Part shown: one piece after another, positions 9,547-18,191 of the stretch
Layout: each line of letters begins with the position of its first letter
Position numbering within the stretch: position 1 is the stretch's first letter
Source: Shewanella psychrophila
GTDB taxonomy: Bacteria; Pseudomonadota; Gammaproteobacteria; Enterobacterales; Shewanellaceae
Reading direction: 5' to 3'
Assembly: GCF_002005305.1 (NCBI RefSeq)
Contig: NZ_CP014782.1
Location: 2,170,001-2,234,000 of the forward strand
DNA: 64,000 nt
Program-made: the position numbers and the translations under genes
The notes under the pieces: model-generated
What the model was told of the DNA's origin: nothing
Database searches by the model: none
The model's input: only the letters and a program-made list of their open reading frames with translations

Positions 9547-9866
9547 TGTAAACCCCATTAAAAGTCCATTTTACAACGCAACGCCAACGTCAATTTTCTA
9601 ATGATTTGAGGAAACTTAAAGGTTCACGATTAGCTCAGCAGTGAAGAGCCTGCACTGATAAAGCGTGCAGCTAATGCTTTTCAAGCCAGTAATACCAATC
9701 GGTAATAACCCAGAGTTAACGCAATTTGAAAAAGGAGATGGTGCAGTAATTTCGAGCAGATGTTAACAATTGGACTAGGGCTTCTACAGGGCACTGTAGG
9801 AATAAAGAATTTAACTATGCCTATAGAAGCGAATATGGGGAGCTATCTTTTAAATATGTTGAACCT
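9547..9866. other. Intergenic region, no gene seen
   Basis: About 320 bases between the lipoprotein gene and the XRE-type regulator gene, which share a strand. It presumably holds the lipoprotein promoter. A TAATACCAATC string at 9690-9700 matches one end of the MITE-like element at 45 kb, but no partner end is present, so at most it is a remnant. Confidence 0.4.
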
Positions 9867-10796
9867 CTAACTTTCAAGTAAATCAGCGTGTGCCTTCAAC
9901 CAAGCGATTATCCCATGGTGTGATAGGAAATCATCTCGGCTAATACTGATAAGCTTTCGTCTGCCGCCGAAGGGATTCATATCTTCATTCTCAGTCTTAG
10001 CTTCAACCTTAAAACCAAAGTTGGTATATATTTGTGCAGAACTTTTATCTCTAACGATAAAAAAGATCTCTTTTATCTCAGGATCATGACATAAAACCTG
10101 AAGTAAATATGCACAGGTATACTCCCACCATTTGAAACTAAACCGCATTGCCGAATGAAAAAACATCACTTTTTCACCACGCACTTCGGCGTCACGGGGG
10201 GCATTATAAAAATGTCTAAACTCACTCCTCAGCAGCTCTCTCTCATGCAGGTTATGCACCGACAACATGGCATGAGCATAAAGAGAATCATCTTTACCCT
10301 CACAGGTTAATATATGCAGTGCATGCTTTTCCTGCAAGATAATAGAACGCTCACACCTCTCCCGCACAGCAATATGATCGAGTTTAAAAAAACGCCCACT
10401 GCTATCGCAAATTCTCTGTAATTTATCCATATCGGTCAAAGGCTCAGATCCACAATGATGCTTAAAACTGGCATCGGGAATGGGATAAAAAGCCCCCTGA
10501 ATCAAGTCATGTTGATCGTAAGCATGAGCCACTATTCGTCTCATCTGATTTATCTTGGTTTTAGACAGCTTGAGATCTAACTTAACCAGATAACGTATCA
10601 CATCGTATTGAGCGAAAGAGAGTAGATGTATGATCCGCAGTGTAGAAGGCATGGAAACGCCACGCTCCCAACGACTGTAGGTGATCAGATCGAGATTGGC
10701 AAAAACCTTATGATGCAAAGACAGCTTTTCAACCATCTCGGCTTGAGTACATTCAATCTCTGTACGGATTTTTAAAAGTAAGGAGAATAGTTCCAT
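9867..10796 (-). CDS. XRE-type HTH protein with a GNAT-like C-terminal domain
   Basis: A 309-residue protein. Residues about 5-65 match a helix-turn-helix of the Cro/CI type (CTQAEMVEKLSLHHKVF..ITYSRWERGVSMPSTLRIIHLL), including the typical SRWERG recognition-helix ending. Residues about 150-300 look like an acetyltransferase fold: ERSIILQ, a helix region and a late FFIVRDKSSAQIYTNFGFKVEAK, which matches the GNAT pattern of a beta strand, N/A-Y-GF. It is single on its strand with the large lipoprotein and pilus genes downstream, so it may control them, but nothing in the sequence proves that. The C-terminal domain could sense a ligand rather than catalyse. Confidence 0.6.
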   Translation of the reverse strand: MELFSLLLKIRTEIECTQAEMVEKLSLHHKVFANLDLITYSRWERGVSMPSTLRIIHLLSFAQYDVIRYLVKLDLKLSKTKINQMRRIVAHAYDQHDLIQGAFYPIPDASFKHHCGSEPLTDMDKLQRICDSSGRFFKLDHIAVRERCERSIILQEKHALHILTCEGKDDSLYAHAMLSVHNLHERELLRSEFRHFYNAPRDAEVRGEKVMFFHSAMRFSFKWWEYTCAYLLQVLCHDPEIKEIFFIVRDKSSAQIYTNFGFKVEAKTENEDMNPFGGRRKLISISRDDFLSHHGIIAWLKAHADLLES

Positions 10797-11014
10797 TAAT
10801 CTCTCATAAAGTGACTGAGGATAAGGCGTTTTACACCTTAATATCTAATTTAAATATTATCAAAAAAGTCCGGGGATATGGAAATTTATCACCTTTTATT
10901 TATCAGAGTTTGAAGTCTGTCCTAATAGCCTAACTTTTGATTTAGTTTTGATTTATCAGGGGGCCGCGCTTAAGCCACAACCCCTAGATGAATTAGCCTA
11001 ATTGCTTGGCTAAG

Positions 11015-11497
11015 CTAAAGTCCTAATTCCGTCAGCCCTGGATGTTGATTCGGTCTACGTCCTATGGGCCAATGAAATTTACGTTCACTCTCCTCAATCT
11101 TCAGATCGTTAATGCTGGCGTGGCGTTGATCCATCAAGCCGTTTTCATCAAATTGCCAATTCTCGTTACCATAGGCTCGGTACCATTGCCCCTGATCATT
11201 ACAATATTCATAGGCAAAACGCACCGCGATGCGATGTTCATCAACTGCCCACACCTCTTTGATCAAGCGATATTCATGTTCTTTCTGCCATTTAGCGGTA
11301 AGTAACCCGATAATCTGCTCACGCCCCTGCACGAATTGATCACGATTACGCCAAGTTGAATTTTCACTGTATGCCATGGCTATTTTCGTTGGTTGCTGTC
11401 CATTCCAGGCATCTTCGGCCATTCTTGCTTTAATCACTGCACTGGCTTGGTCATAGGGTGGCAATGGTGCTTTTTTGTCTTTATTTATGTTATTCAT
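11015..11497 (-). CDS. NTF2-like protein, DUF1348 family
   Basis: A 160-residue protein without signal peptide. It matches the DUF1348 family of the NTF2-like alpha+beta cone fold: AMAYSENSTWRNRDQFVQGREQI, FAYEYCNDQGQWYRAYGNENWQF and a C-terminal basic tail (FHWPIGRRPNQHPGLTELGL). Family members are about 150 residues and of unknown role, often next to oxidoreductases. Here it lies 40 bases downstream of the three-domain oxidoreductase gene on the same strand and is probably cotranscribed. Confidence 0.8.
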   Translation of the reverse strand: MNNINKDKKAPLPPYDQASAVIKARMAEDAWNGQQPTKIAMAYSENSTWRNRDQFVQGREQIIGLLTAKWQKEHEYRLIKEVWAVDEHRIAVRFAYEYCNDQGQWYRAYGNENWQFDENGLMDQRHASINDLKIEESERKFHWPIGRRPNQHPGLTELGL

Positions 11498-11537
11498 ATC
11501 TATTTCTCACTGTATGTCTTGCTTGCATCATTAATGA

Positions 11538-13196
11538 TTAAAAATCCAGAGTCAGCACTTGTGTCTTTGCTCGGGAAACACAGGGACAGAACAGCTGTAA
11601 CTGCTCTTTTTCAATATCGGTCAGCACACTGTCTCTATGGTCAGGTTTTCCCTCTATCACAGGTATCGCACACTGTTTACAGCTTCCAGACTGACAGCTA
11701 AAAGGTGTATCAATATCGGCAGCGAGTAAGGCATCGAGAACCGACTCATCGGCAGCAACCTTAAGTTTCAGTTTCGACTTAACAAGATCCACTGTAAATG
11801 CCTTATCCTCTACAGAGGTTTCTACAACGCCACCGAAGCCTTCACTTCTTATCCGGTCGCTGTCGATACCCAACTCATTGGCCATAAACTTCATCTCACT
11901 GAGCATCTTTTGTGGGCCACAGATATAGAAGATGGTGTTTTTTGGCGCCATCGATAACACATGACTTAAATTCATTCGCCTGTTTTCGTTGCTGGGATAA
12001 ATTGATATCGACTCACCAAACTCTCGTTCTAGTCGGTCCCTAAAAGCCATATCCTGAATACTTCGGCCACAATAGTGCAGCGAAAGCGTTACGCCTCTCG
12101 ACTTTAAATATTGAGACAGCGGCTTTATGACAGTGATCCCAACCCCTCCAGCAATCAAGATTGCAGGCTCAGATCCTGAGTGCACATCGAAATGGTTGCT
12201 TGGTAAATCACAGTTAATCACCATTCCAATTTGAAAGTTATGATGGATCGAATAGGATGCACTCTTGTGGAGATCTTGCAGCAAAACATCATCGACCTGG
12301 CTGCTTTGTCGTCTAGCGAGTACGGCTATCTCATAGAAGTTTCGGCGCGAGGGATTAGAGCAGATAGAATAAGAGCGATGCACCAGAGAGCCATCATTGA
12401 ACAGAACCGGCACTCGAATATGAGAACCTGCAGTCACTAAAGGCAACTCTCCTCCACCAGCCGCTTTAAATTCAAAGGCACGTATTTCAGGTGTCAATTG
12501 ACGTATGCCGCTGATAACCAGACTCAGTGGCCCCTCACCTAAAGTCACAGGGCTTAATCCGCCAACGTTTTCAGGCTTTTCCACTGGCTTATTTTCAAGT
12601 TGCTTAAGCTGTTTAACCTCAAGTTTTTTAGCTTCGGCAAGCCTAGCCGCTACAATGTCCTCTACCTCAGCTTCACTATATCTAGGCGTGATATGTTTAG
12701 GGCAGTTCCAATCGAAGGCTTCAACTTTGATAACAAAGGCGCGCTCGACTCTGGCCCGATAATCATCATCCTGCAACTGACCCAACATTTCTGAGTCATT
12801 CACATCCACAAGCTTTACCCTGCCGAGCAACTTAAGTCGGGTCTTGTTCGGATAATCCATAAAAAACAGTGACACCTTGTCATTGTTAGCGAAGTTACCT
12901 GTGCTGATATACTGGCGATTACCGTTATAATCGGCAAAGCCAATGGTCTTCTCATCGAGCACTTTCATAAAGCCCTTCGGCCCACCTCGATGTTGGATGT
13001 AAGGCCAGTCGGTTTCACTGATACTGGCCATATAGAAACTGTCACGGGCCTGGATAAATGCTGTTTCAGCAACGCCAAGGCGATCATTAAAGTCCTTGCC
13101 ACTTTCCATCCGCTCATAGCCTTTACGGCTGCCAAGCCTCGCCTGAACCTCTTTCACGGCAAGTGTGAAGCCTATCTCAGCAAATCTATGACCCAT
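11538..13196 (-). CDS. Three-domain oxidoreductase: PNPOx-like, FAD/NAD reductase, 2Fe-2S
   Basis: A 552-residue cytoplasmic protein with three modules in order. Residues about 40-190 resemble a pyridoxamine-phosphate-oxidase-like flavin domain (WPYIQHRGGPKGF, FADYNGNRQYISTGN). Residues about 225-455 are a ferredoxin-reductase module (HRSYSICSNP flavin motif, ILIAGGVGITVIKPL nucleotide motif, FYICGPQKML). The last 90 residues are a plant-type ferredoxin with SCQSGSCKQC and a later LFCPC, giving the four cluster Cys. Electron flow from NAD(P)H through FAD and 2Fe-2S to an acceptor is inferred. It is flanked by DUF1348 and an AhpD-like gene and a divergent LysR gene. Substrate unknown; similar fusions are annotated as Vanillate-demethylase-type or pyridoxamine-oxidase-family flavoproteins. 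Confidence 0.8.
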   Translation of the reverse strand: MGHRFAEIGFTLAVKEVQARLGSRKGYERMESGKDFNDRLGVAETAFIQARDSFYMASISETDWPYIQHRGGPKGFMKVLDEKTIGFADYNGNRQYISTGNFANNDKVSLFFMDYPNKTRLKLLGRVKLVDVNDSEMLGQLQDDDYRARVERAFVIKVEAFDWNCPKHITPRYSEAEVEDIVAARLAEAKKLEVKQLKQLENKPVEKPENVGGLSPVTLGEGPLSLVISGIRQLTPEIRAFEFKAAGGGELPLVTAGSHIRVPVLFNDGSLVHRSYSICSNPSRRNFYEIAVLARRQSSQVDDVLLQDLHKSASYSIHHNFQIGMVINCDLPSNHFDVHSGSEPAILIAGGVGITVIKPLSQYLKSRGVTLSLHYCGRSIQDMAFRDRLEREFGESISIYPSNENRRMNLSHVLSMAPKNTIFYICGPQKMLSEMKFMANELGIDSDRIRSEGFGGVVETSVEDKAFTVDLVKSKLKLKVAADESVLDALLAADIDTPFSCQSGSCKQCAIPVIEGKPDHRDSVLTDIEKEQLQLFCPCVSRAKTQVLTLDF

Positions 13197-13280
13197 GACT
13201 TTATCTCCAATAACTCGATAAACTTATCCGACAGCTATGACCTCTTAGCTGATATCCCAGCTAAAGCGTGACAGCAGCGT

Positions 13281-13371
13281 ATCTCACCTGACAGAGTTGA
13301 AAATAGCCCTTTAAGACAGGTGAGAATATCGCTCTAACACAAGTGAAACAAGTATTTGACACAAGTGTCAA
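13281..13371. promoter_or_regulatory. Two inverted repeats before the oxidoreductase gene
   Basis: TTGACAC-AA-GTGTCAA is a perfect 16-bp palindrome at 13356-13371. A second dyad, TCTCACCTG with CAGGTGAGA, spans about 13284-13325. Both lie in the 200-base gap between the AhpD-like gene and the oxidoreductase gene. The palindrome contains TTGACA, so on the minus strand it may overlap a -35 box. Operator function is inferred from symmetry only. Confidence 0.5.
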
Positions 13372-13396
13372 GTTTTACCGTTTCAACTCACAGCAA

Positions 13397-13942
13397 TTAA
13401 GCCACTTTGTTCAGTGACACTTTTGGAAAGTCGATATCTAATTGACTCGCTTTACCGAGAATATTGGTCATCACGTTCATGCCTACATGGGTAATGATTT
13501 CGACAATATCTGCTTCGGTGTAGCCCGCTGCGCGCACCGCGGTTAACTCGGCATTGGTCACATTACCGTTATGTTCGGCGAGAGATGTAGCAAATTTAAC
13601 CGCCGCAGCAGCCTTTGCATCTTGGCTGATGCCAGCGCGATTGGCCTCTATTTCATCACCATTGAGACCCGCTTTACGACCCAATGCAGTGTGAGCAGAT
13701 AGGCAATACTCACAGCTGTTTTGTTCAGCCAAGGCTAATGCAATACGCTCACGAGTCAGCGGCGTTAAGCTACCTTCGCCGGCAATGCCATGTAAGCCAA
13801 GAAAAGCGCGAAGCGCAGCGGGTGAGTTGGCGAACACTTTCAAGAAATTTGGCACCATACCCAGCTGAGACTGAATCGCCTCTAAAAGGGCTTTTTGTTC
13901 ATTATTGGCAGTATCGTTTTCGATTAAATTAATGCGGCTCAT
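13397..13942 (-). CDS. AhpD/carboxymuconolactone decarboxylase-like protein
   Basis: A 181-residue protein of the AhpD-like superfamily, peroxidase-related branch. The redox motif is C77-E-Y-C80-L-S-A-H84, with the usual upstream basic residue and Glu-containing helix (RERIALALAEQNS). The C-terminal half (EADIVEIITHVGMNVMTN) is typical of the family. Members reduce peroxides using the CxxC pair, with the His in proton relay. It faces the LysR gene at 14135 across a 192-base divergent promoter region, so control by that regulator is likely. Confidence 0.85.
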   Translation of the reverse strand: MSRINLIENDTANNEQKALLEAIQSQLGMVPNFLKVFANSPAALRAFLGLHGIAGEGSLTPLTRERIALALAEQNSCEYCLSAHTALGRKAGLNGDEIEANRAGISQDAKAAAAVKFATSLAEHNGNVTNAELTAVRAAGYTEADIVEIITHVGMNVMTNILGKASQLDIDFPKVSLNKVA

Positions 13943-14063
13943 GGTCGTTCTCCATTATATGAATTGCTCGTTGGTTTATCGGTAACAAGCCTTCTGTACT
14001 TGCTTGGTAACTAGATTGCCAAGTTTCACTTTAAAGAAGAATACCCGTATATTACATTTGATA

Positions 14064-14080
14064 ATTCCAATAAATGGAAT
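14064..14080. promoter_or_regulatory. LysR-type operator candidate
   Basis: ATTCCA-ATAAA-TGGAAT is a perfect six-base inverted repeat that fits the T-N11-A pattern of LysR-type sites. It lies 55 bases before the LysR gene and between the divergent promoters of that gene and the AhpD-like gene. Confidence 0.6.
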
Positions 14081-14134
14081 AACCACTCTAGTAAATTAAT
14101 AGGCTAGTTAACTAACAAGCAAGTGGAATAACAA

Positions 14135-15034
14135 ATGGATAGGTTTCATCTTCTCAAAGTATTTATTGCCGTAGCTGAAGAGCAAGGGTTCGCTGCTGCG
14201 GCAAGAAGACTGAACATGTCGCCACCAGCGGTGACTCGTGCCATCGCTGGGCTCGAGCAGCAGCTCAATGTCAAACTTCTCAATCGCACCACACGTTTTG
14301 TTAGGGCGACCGATGTTGGGCTGCGTTACTTAGATGATGCCAGGCGTATCTTGGCAGACCTAAGCGCTGTCGATGAAGCGGTAACGGGCATAAATGCAGA
14401 GCCACAGGGACATCTTGCGGTCACGGCACCTGTGATGTTTGGTAGCCTGTTCGTTATGCCTTCAATAGTCCGCTACCTGCAGCTGCACCCCAAAATGGAA
14501 GTCTCAGCCATCTTTCTAGATCGGGTGGTTAACATGCTCGAAGAAGGTATAGATGTGGGAGTAAGGATAGGTCAACTGCCTGATTCGAGTATGCGTGCCA
14601 GACGGGTGGGCTCAGTCAGACTGGTACTTTGTGCATCACCACAATATATCCAAATCCACGGCCTTCCCCAACACCCGGAGGAGCTGCATCAACACACGAT
14701 TATTGCCTCAAAGGCCGGCAATAATGGCCTGGACTGGCGTTTTCCTGATGGCAAAACGATTAAGTCGGTTAAGGTCAAACCCCGTCTAACGGTCACCACC
14801 AACGACGCCGCCATCTCATCGGCCATCGAGGGCTTAGGGATCACCCGCTTACTCTCATATCAAATCGCCCCGCAACTCGCCTCGGGTGAGGTTAAAATTT
14901 TACTGGAAGACTATGAGCCTGAGCCAAGGCCTGTGCACATCATCCATCGAGAGGGCCCCAATGGTTCGGCCAAGGTGCGCAGTCTGGTTGACTTATTAGC
15001 AGAACAGCTTATGAATGATCCCGCATTAAACTAG
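14135..15034 (+). CDS. LysR-family transcriptional regulator
   Basis: A 299-residue LysR regulator. Residues about 4-63 form the winged HTH (FIAVAEEQGFAAAARRLNMSPPAVTRAIAGLE). The remaining part is the periplasmic-binding-like effector domain, with the usual VGVRIGQLPDSSMRARRVG stretch. This subgroup (start MDRFHLLKVFIAVAE) often controls a divergent oxidoreductase operon. Here the divergent neighbours are the AhpD-like gene and, beyond it, the flavin/2Fe-2S oxidoreductase and DUF1348 genes, so these are probable targets. The effector cannot be told from sequence. Confidence 0.92.
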   Translation: MDRFHLLKVFIAVAEEQGFAAAARRLNMSPPAVTRAIAGLEQQLNVKLLNRTTRFVRATDVGLRYLDDARRILADLSAVDEAVTGINAEPQGHLAVTAPVMFGSLFVMPSIVRYLQLHPKMEVSAIFLDRVVNMLEEGIDVGVRIGQLPDSSMRARRVGSVRLVLCASPQYIQIHGLPQHPEELHQHTIIASKAGNNGLDWRFPDGKTIKSVKVKPRLTVTTNDAAISSAIEGLGITRLLSYQIAPQLASGEVKILLEDYEPEPRPVHIIHREGPNGSAKVRSLVDLLAEQLMNDPALN

Positions 15035-15307
15035 ATTCTGAGGTGGATGCGCTTGTTCCTCCAGGCAGCTTTTTACCCAAGCTTTATGACAAAATGATGT
15101 AAAATCACGTAATTTTAGTGCTTACGCACAAATTAATAATAGATAAAGGTGATAAATTAGTCTCTAATCACGATGCCTGATTGTACTCGGCACAGGATAA
15201 TAGCCAAAGCCTGCGATACCTTAGCCGTGGACCTTAAATACGACTAGCGAGCCGGGTTAACCTATAAAAATAGCTATTAATAATACCCATAAACCAGGGA
15301 CCCCACT

Positions 15308-16666
15308 ATGAGCCAAGTACTAGTCTTGTTGGCAGTGATATTTTTCATTGTTATTGCCACCTCAAAATTCAAGCTACACCCATTTTTGACGCTGATTTTA
15401 GCCTCATTCCTTACCGCATTTGCCTATGGCCTTCCTAGTGCAGATATTGCCAAGACTATCACTAGCGGATTCGGTGGTATTCTTGGCTATATCGGTCTGG
15501 TTATCGTACTCGGTACCATTATCGGTACCATATTAGAGAAGAGCGGTGCGGCCATCACCATGGCAGATGTGGTCATCAAGGTGCTGGGGAAGCGCTTTCC
15601 TACCCTGACCATGTCGATTATTGGCTACCTAGTTTCAATTCCGGTATTTTGTGACTCAGGTTTCGTTATTTTGAACTCACTCAAGCAGTCTATGGCCAAT
15701 CGCATGAAGGTCTCGAGCGTTTCAATGAGTGTCGCCTTAGCAACGGGTCTGTATGCGACTCACACGTTCGTACCGCCAACTCCAGGTCCTATTGCCGCTG
15801 CGGGTAACTTAGGCCTGGAATCGAATCTTGGCTTAGTCATCTTGGTCGGTGTCTTTGTCGCGGCAATAGCCGCACTTGCAGGCACGCTTTGGGCTAACCG
15901 TTTTGCCAATGTTGAGCCTGATGGTGAAGGCGCCGATGAGCTTAAAAATAATGTCGAGGACTTTGACAAACTCAAAGAAGCCTACGGTACATTACCTAGT
16001 CCTACTCGCGCATTTGCCCCTATCTTCGTGCCTATTTTACTTATCTGTTTTGGCTCAGTCGCTAACTTCCCTTCGGCGCCGTTAGGCGATGGCTTGTTAT
16101 TTGATGTGCTGGCCTTCCTAGGTCAACCTGTAAACGCCCTGATGATTGGTCTGTTCTTGTCGATTTCACTACTGAAAAGCAGCGAAAAGATTAAAGAGTT
16201 CAGCGAGCGTATCACTCAAGGTTTAGTGGTTGCAGCGCCCATTCTGTTAATCACAGGTGCAGGAGGTGCATTTGGCGCCGTGCTTAAGGCGACTGAAATC
16301 GGTACCTTCTTAGGTACATCACTATCGGCATTAGGTATCGGTATCTTTATGCCATTCGTGGTGGCTGCAGCACTTAAGTCTGCCCAAGGCTCATCGACCG
16401 TGGCGTTAGTAACCACATCGGCCTTAGTGGCACCTATGCTTGGCGATATCGGCCTTGCCAGTGACATGGGCCGCGTACTGACAGTAATGGCAATCGGTGC
16501 TGGTGCTATGACTGTTTCTCATGCTAATGACAGCTTCTTCTGGGTCGTGACTCAGTTTAGCCGCATGAGCGTAAAACAAGCCTATAAAGCGCAAACAATG
16601 GCGACGCTGGTTCAAGGTCTTACCGCGATGACCTTAGTGTATATCTTGAGTCTCATTCTACTTTAA
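15308..16666 (+). CDS. GntP-family permease (gluconate/glycerate type)
   Basis: A 452-residue inner-membrane protein with about 12-14 hydrophobic segments. It begins with VLVLLAVIFFIVIATSKFKLHPFLTLILAS, the standard GntP start, and has the family segments VFCDSGFVIL, ATHTFVPPTPGPIAAAGNLG and SANDSFFWV-like HANDSFFWVVTQF near the C-terminus. GntP proteins import sugar acids with protons. The glycerate kinase gene follows 100 bases later, so D-glycerate is the likely substrate (inference from context). A hairpin lies between the two. Confidence 0.92.
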   Translation: MSQVLVLLAVIFFIVIATSKFKLHPFLTLILASFLTAFAYGLPSADIAKTITSGFGGILGYIGLVIVLGTIIGTILEKSGAAITMADVVIKVLGKRFPTLTMSIIGYLVSIPVFCDSGFVILNSLKQSMANRMKVSSVSMSVALATGLYATHTFVPPTPGPIAAAGNLGLESNLGLVILVGVFVAAIAALAGTLWANRFANVEPDGEGADELKNNVEDFDKLKEAYGTLPSPTRAFAPIFVPILLICFGSVANFPSAPLGDGLLFDVLAFLGQPVNALMIGLFLSISLLKSSEKIKEFSERITQGLVVAAPILLITGAGGAFGAVLKATEIGTFLGTSLSALGIGIFMPFVVAAALKSAQGSSTVALVTTSALVAPMLGDIGLASDMGRVLTVMAIGAGAMTVSHANDSFFWVVTQFSRMSVKQAYKAQTMATLVQGLTAMTLVYILSLILL

Positions 16667-16683
16667 ATGCTCGGCCCACAGTA

Positions 16684-16715
16684 CAGTGGCTGTCACAGCA
16701 GCCACTGACATTTTA
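16684..16715 (+). terminator. Hairpin between permease and kinase genes
   Basis: CAGTGGCTG and CAGCCACTG (16684-16692, 16699-16707) form a nine-base-pair stem, followed by ACATTTT. It could partly terminate or protect the permease transcript; the T run is short, so readthrough to the kinase is likely. Confidence 0.55.
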
Positions 16716-16765
16716 TACCTCACTCAATACTTTGTTTTTCTGACAGCGCTTTAGGATCCCAATCA

Positions 16766-17935
16766 ATGAAAATAGTTATCGCTCCCGATTCATTCAAAGA
16801 AAGCCTGAGTGCGATGGAAGTAGCCAAGGAAATAGAGCGCGGCTTCAAGTCTGTCCTGCCCAACGCAGAATATCTTAAATTACCTGTTGCCGATGGCGGC
16901 GAAGGCACAGTGCAGTCTATGGTCGATGCGACCAAGGGTGCCATTATCGAACTCGACGTTATCGGTCCGCTAGGCAACAGAGTTGCAGCACATTACGGCA
17001 TACTGGGCGATGAGTATCAGTCAGATAGAAAAACCGCCATTATCGAGATGGCTGCTGCCTCTGGCCTGCACCATGTTTCAGTCGAGAAACGCGACCCTTG
17101 TATCACCACCAGCTATGGCACAGGGCAACTTATCTGTGATGCACTAAATCGTGGCATCACGCGCATTCTTATCGGCCTTGGGGGCAGTGCCACCAACGAT
17201 GGCGGCGCAGGTATGGCCCAAGCCCTTGGCATTCATCTGCTCGATAGTTCAGGCAAGGCGCTCGGCGTGGGTGGCTCGGCACTCAGCGAGCTTCACAGCA
17301 TCGAGATGAAAGATCTCCATCCTCTTATCCAACAATGTGAATTTATCGTCGCCTGTGACGTAGACAACCCCTTATGCGGAGATAAAGGTGCATCGGCTAT
17401 TTTTGGTCCACAAAAAGGCGCCACTCCCGAGATGATTTCCAGACTGGATGCAGCCTTGAGTCGATACGCCGACATTATTGCCCAGACGCCTATCCGAAAC
17501 AGCAAGATTGAAGATAACCGTAACACCCCAGGTGCGGGCGCGGCTGGCGGAATGGGATTAGGGGTCATGGCATTCCTCAATGCCACACTCAGAGCCGGCA
17601 TAGATATCGTTATGGAGACAGTTAAACTCGATGAGAAAATACAAGGCGCAGACTTAGTGATAACGGGGGAAGGTAAACTCGACAGCCAAACTCTACACGG
17701 TAAGACCCCCATGGGAGTCACACGTGTGGCCAACGTACAGGGGATCCCGGTTATCGCCATCGCAGGCTGCGTCAGTGATGATGCAAATGTGTTGCTCGAA
17801 CATGGCATATCAGCCATCTTCTCTATCACGCCAAGGGCGCTTCCCTTAAAGGAAGTATTGGCCAACGCTAAACATAACTTGTTTAGCGCCTCACAGAATA
17901 TCGCCGCTCTCTATGCCATGAAAATAAAGGCGTAA
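16766..17935 (+). CDS. Glycerate kinase (GarK/GlxK type)
   Basis: A 389-residue cytoplasmic kinase. It opens with MKIVIAPDSFKESLSA, the family signature, and contains LPVADGGEGTVQSM, GLGGSATNDGGAGMAQALG and VITGEGKLDSQTLHGKTPMGV, all hallmark segments of the class I glycerate kinases, which are 375-390 residues. These phosphorylate D-glycerate with ATP to 2-phosphoglycerate. Paired with the GntP-type permease upstream, it completes an uptake and activation pathway. No regulator gene of the SdaR/CdaR type is next to it. Confidence 0.95.
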   Translation: MKIVIAPDSFKESLSAMEVAKEIERGFKSVLPNAEYLKLPVADGGEGTVQSMVDATKGAIIELDVIGPLGNRVAAHYGILGDEYQSDRKTAIIEMAAASGLHHVSVEKRDPCITTSYGTGQLICDALNRGITRILIGLGGSATNDGGAGMAQALGIHLLDSSGKALGVGGSALSELHSIEMKDLHPLIQQCEFIVACDVDNPLCGDKGASAIFGPQKGATPEMISRLDAALSRYADIIAQTPIRNSKIEDNRNTPGAGAAGGMGLGVMAFLNATLRAGIDIVMETVKLDEKIQGADLVITGEGKLDSQTLHGKTPMGVTRVANVQGIPVIAIAGCVSDDANVLLEHGISAIFSITPRALPLKEVLANAKHNLFSASQNIAALYAMKIKA

Positions 17936-17944
17936 TACCATCCC

Positions 17945-17986
17945 TGAAGACGATAAAATGACACTAGCTGCTATTTATCGTCTTCA
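17945..17986 (+). terminator. Long hairpin after the glycerate kinase gene
   Basis: TGAAGACGATAAA and TTTATCGTCTTCA pair over 13 bases with a 16-base loop, starting ten bases after the stop codon. No T tract follows, so it is either a weak terminator or a 3'-end stabilising structure. Confidence 0.55.
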
Positions 17987-18191
17987 GCTACACTGTCAAT
18001 TTTCAATGTTCAATTTTCAATGTATTAGTGCACCACTGAGCCTAAACAATCGCCATCGCTTTACATTCCCCATGAATCGTTTTAACTTTGCCACTTGATG
18101 CACCAAAGCGCATAAAGTAAAGTGACCCCCCTTTGGAAAACTGCAACAAATAGCAGTTCCTGTTGATTAGTGTGATAGTTAAGAGATAACC

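Noticed and set aside
9690..9700. TAATACCAATC end of a MITE
   Set aside because: No opposite end or target duplication nearby; single short match.
17293..17865. 190-codon antisense frame within the glycerate kinase gene
   Set aside because: Shadow of a clearly real enzyme gene on the other strand; Ser/Ala-rich composition typical of antisense frames.
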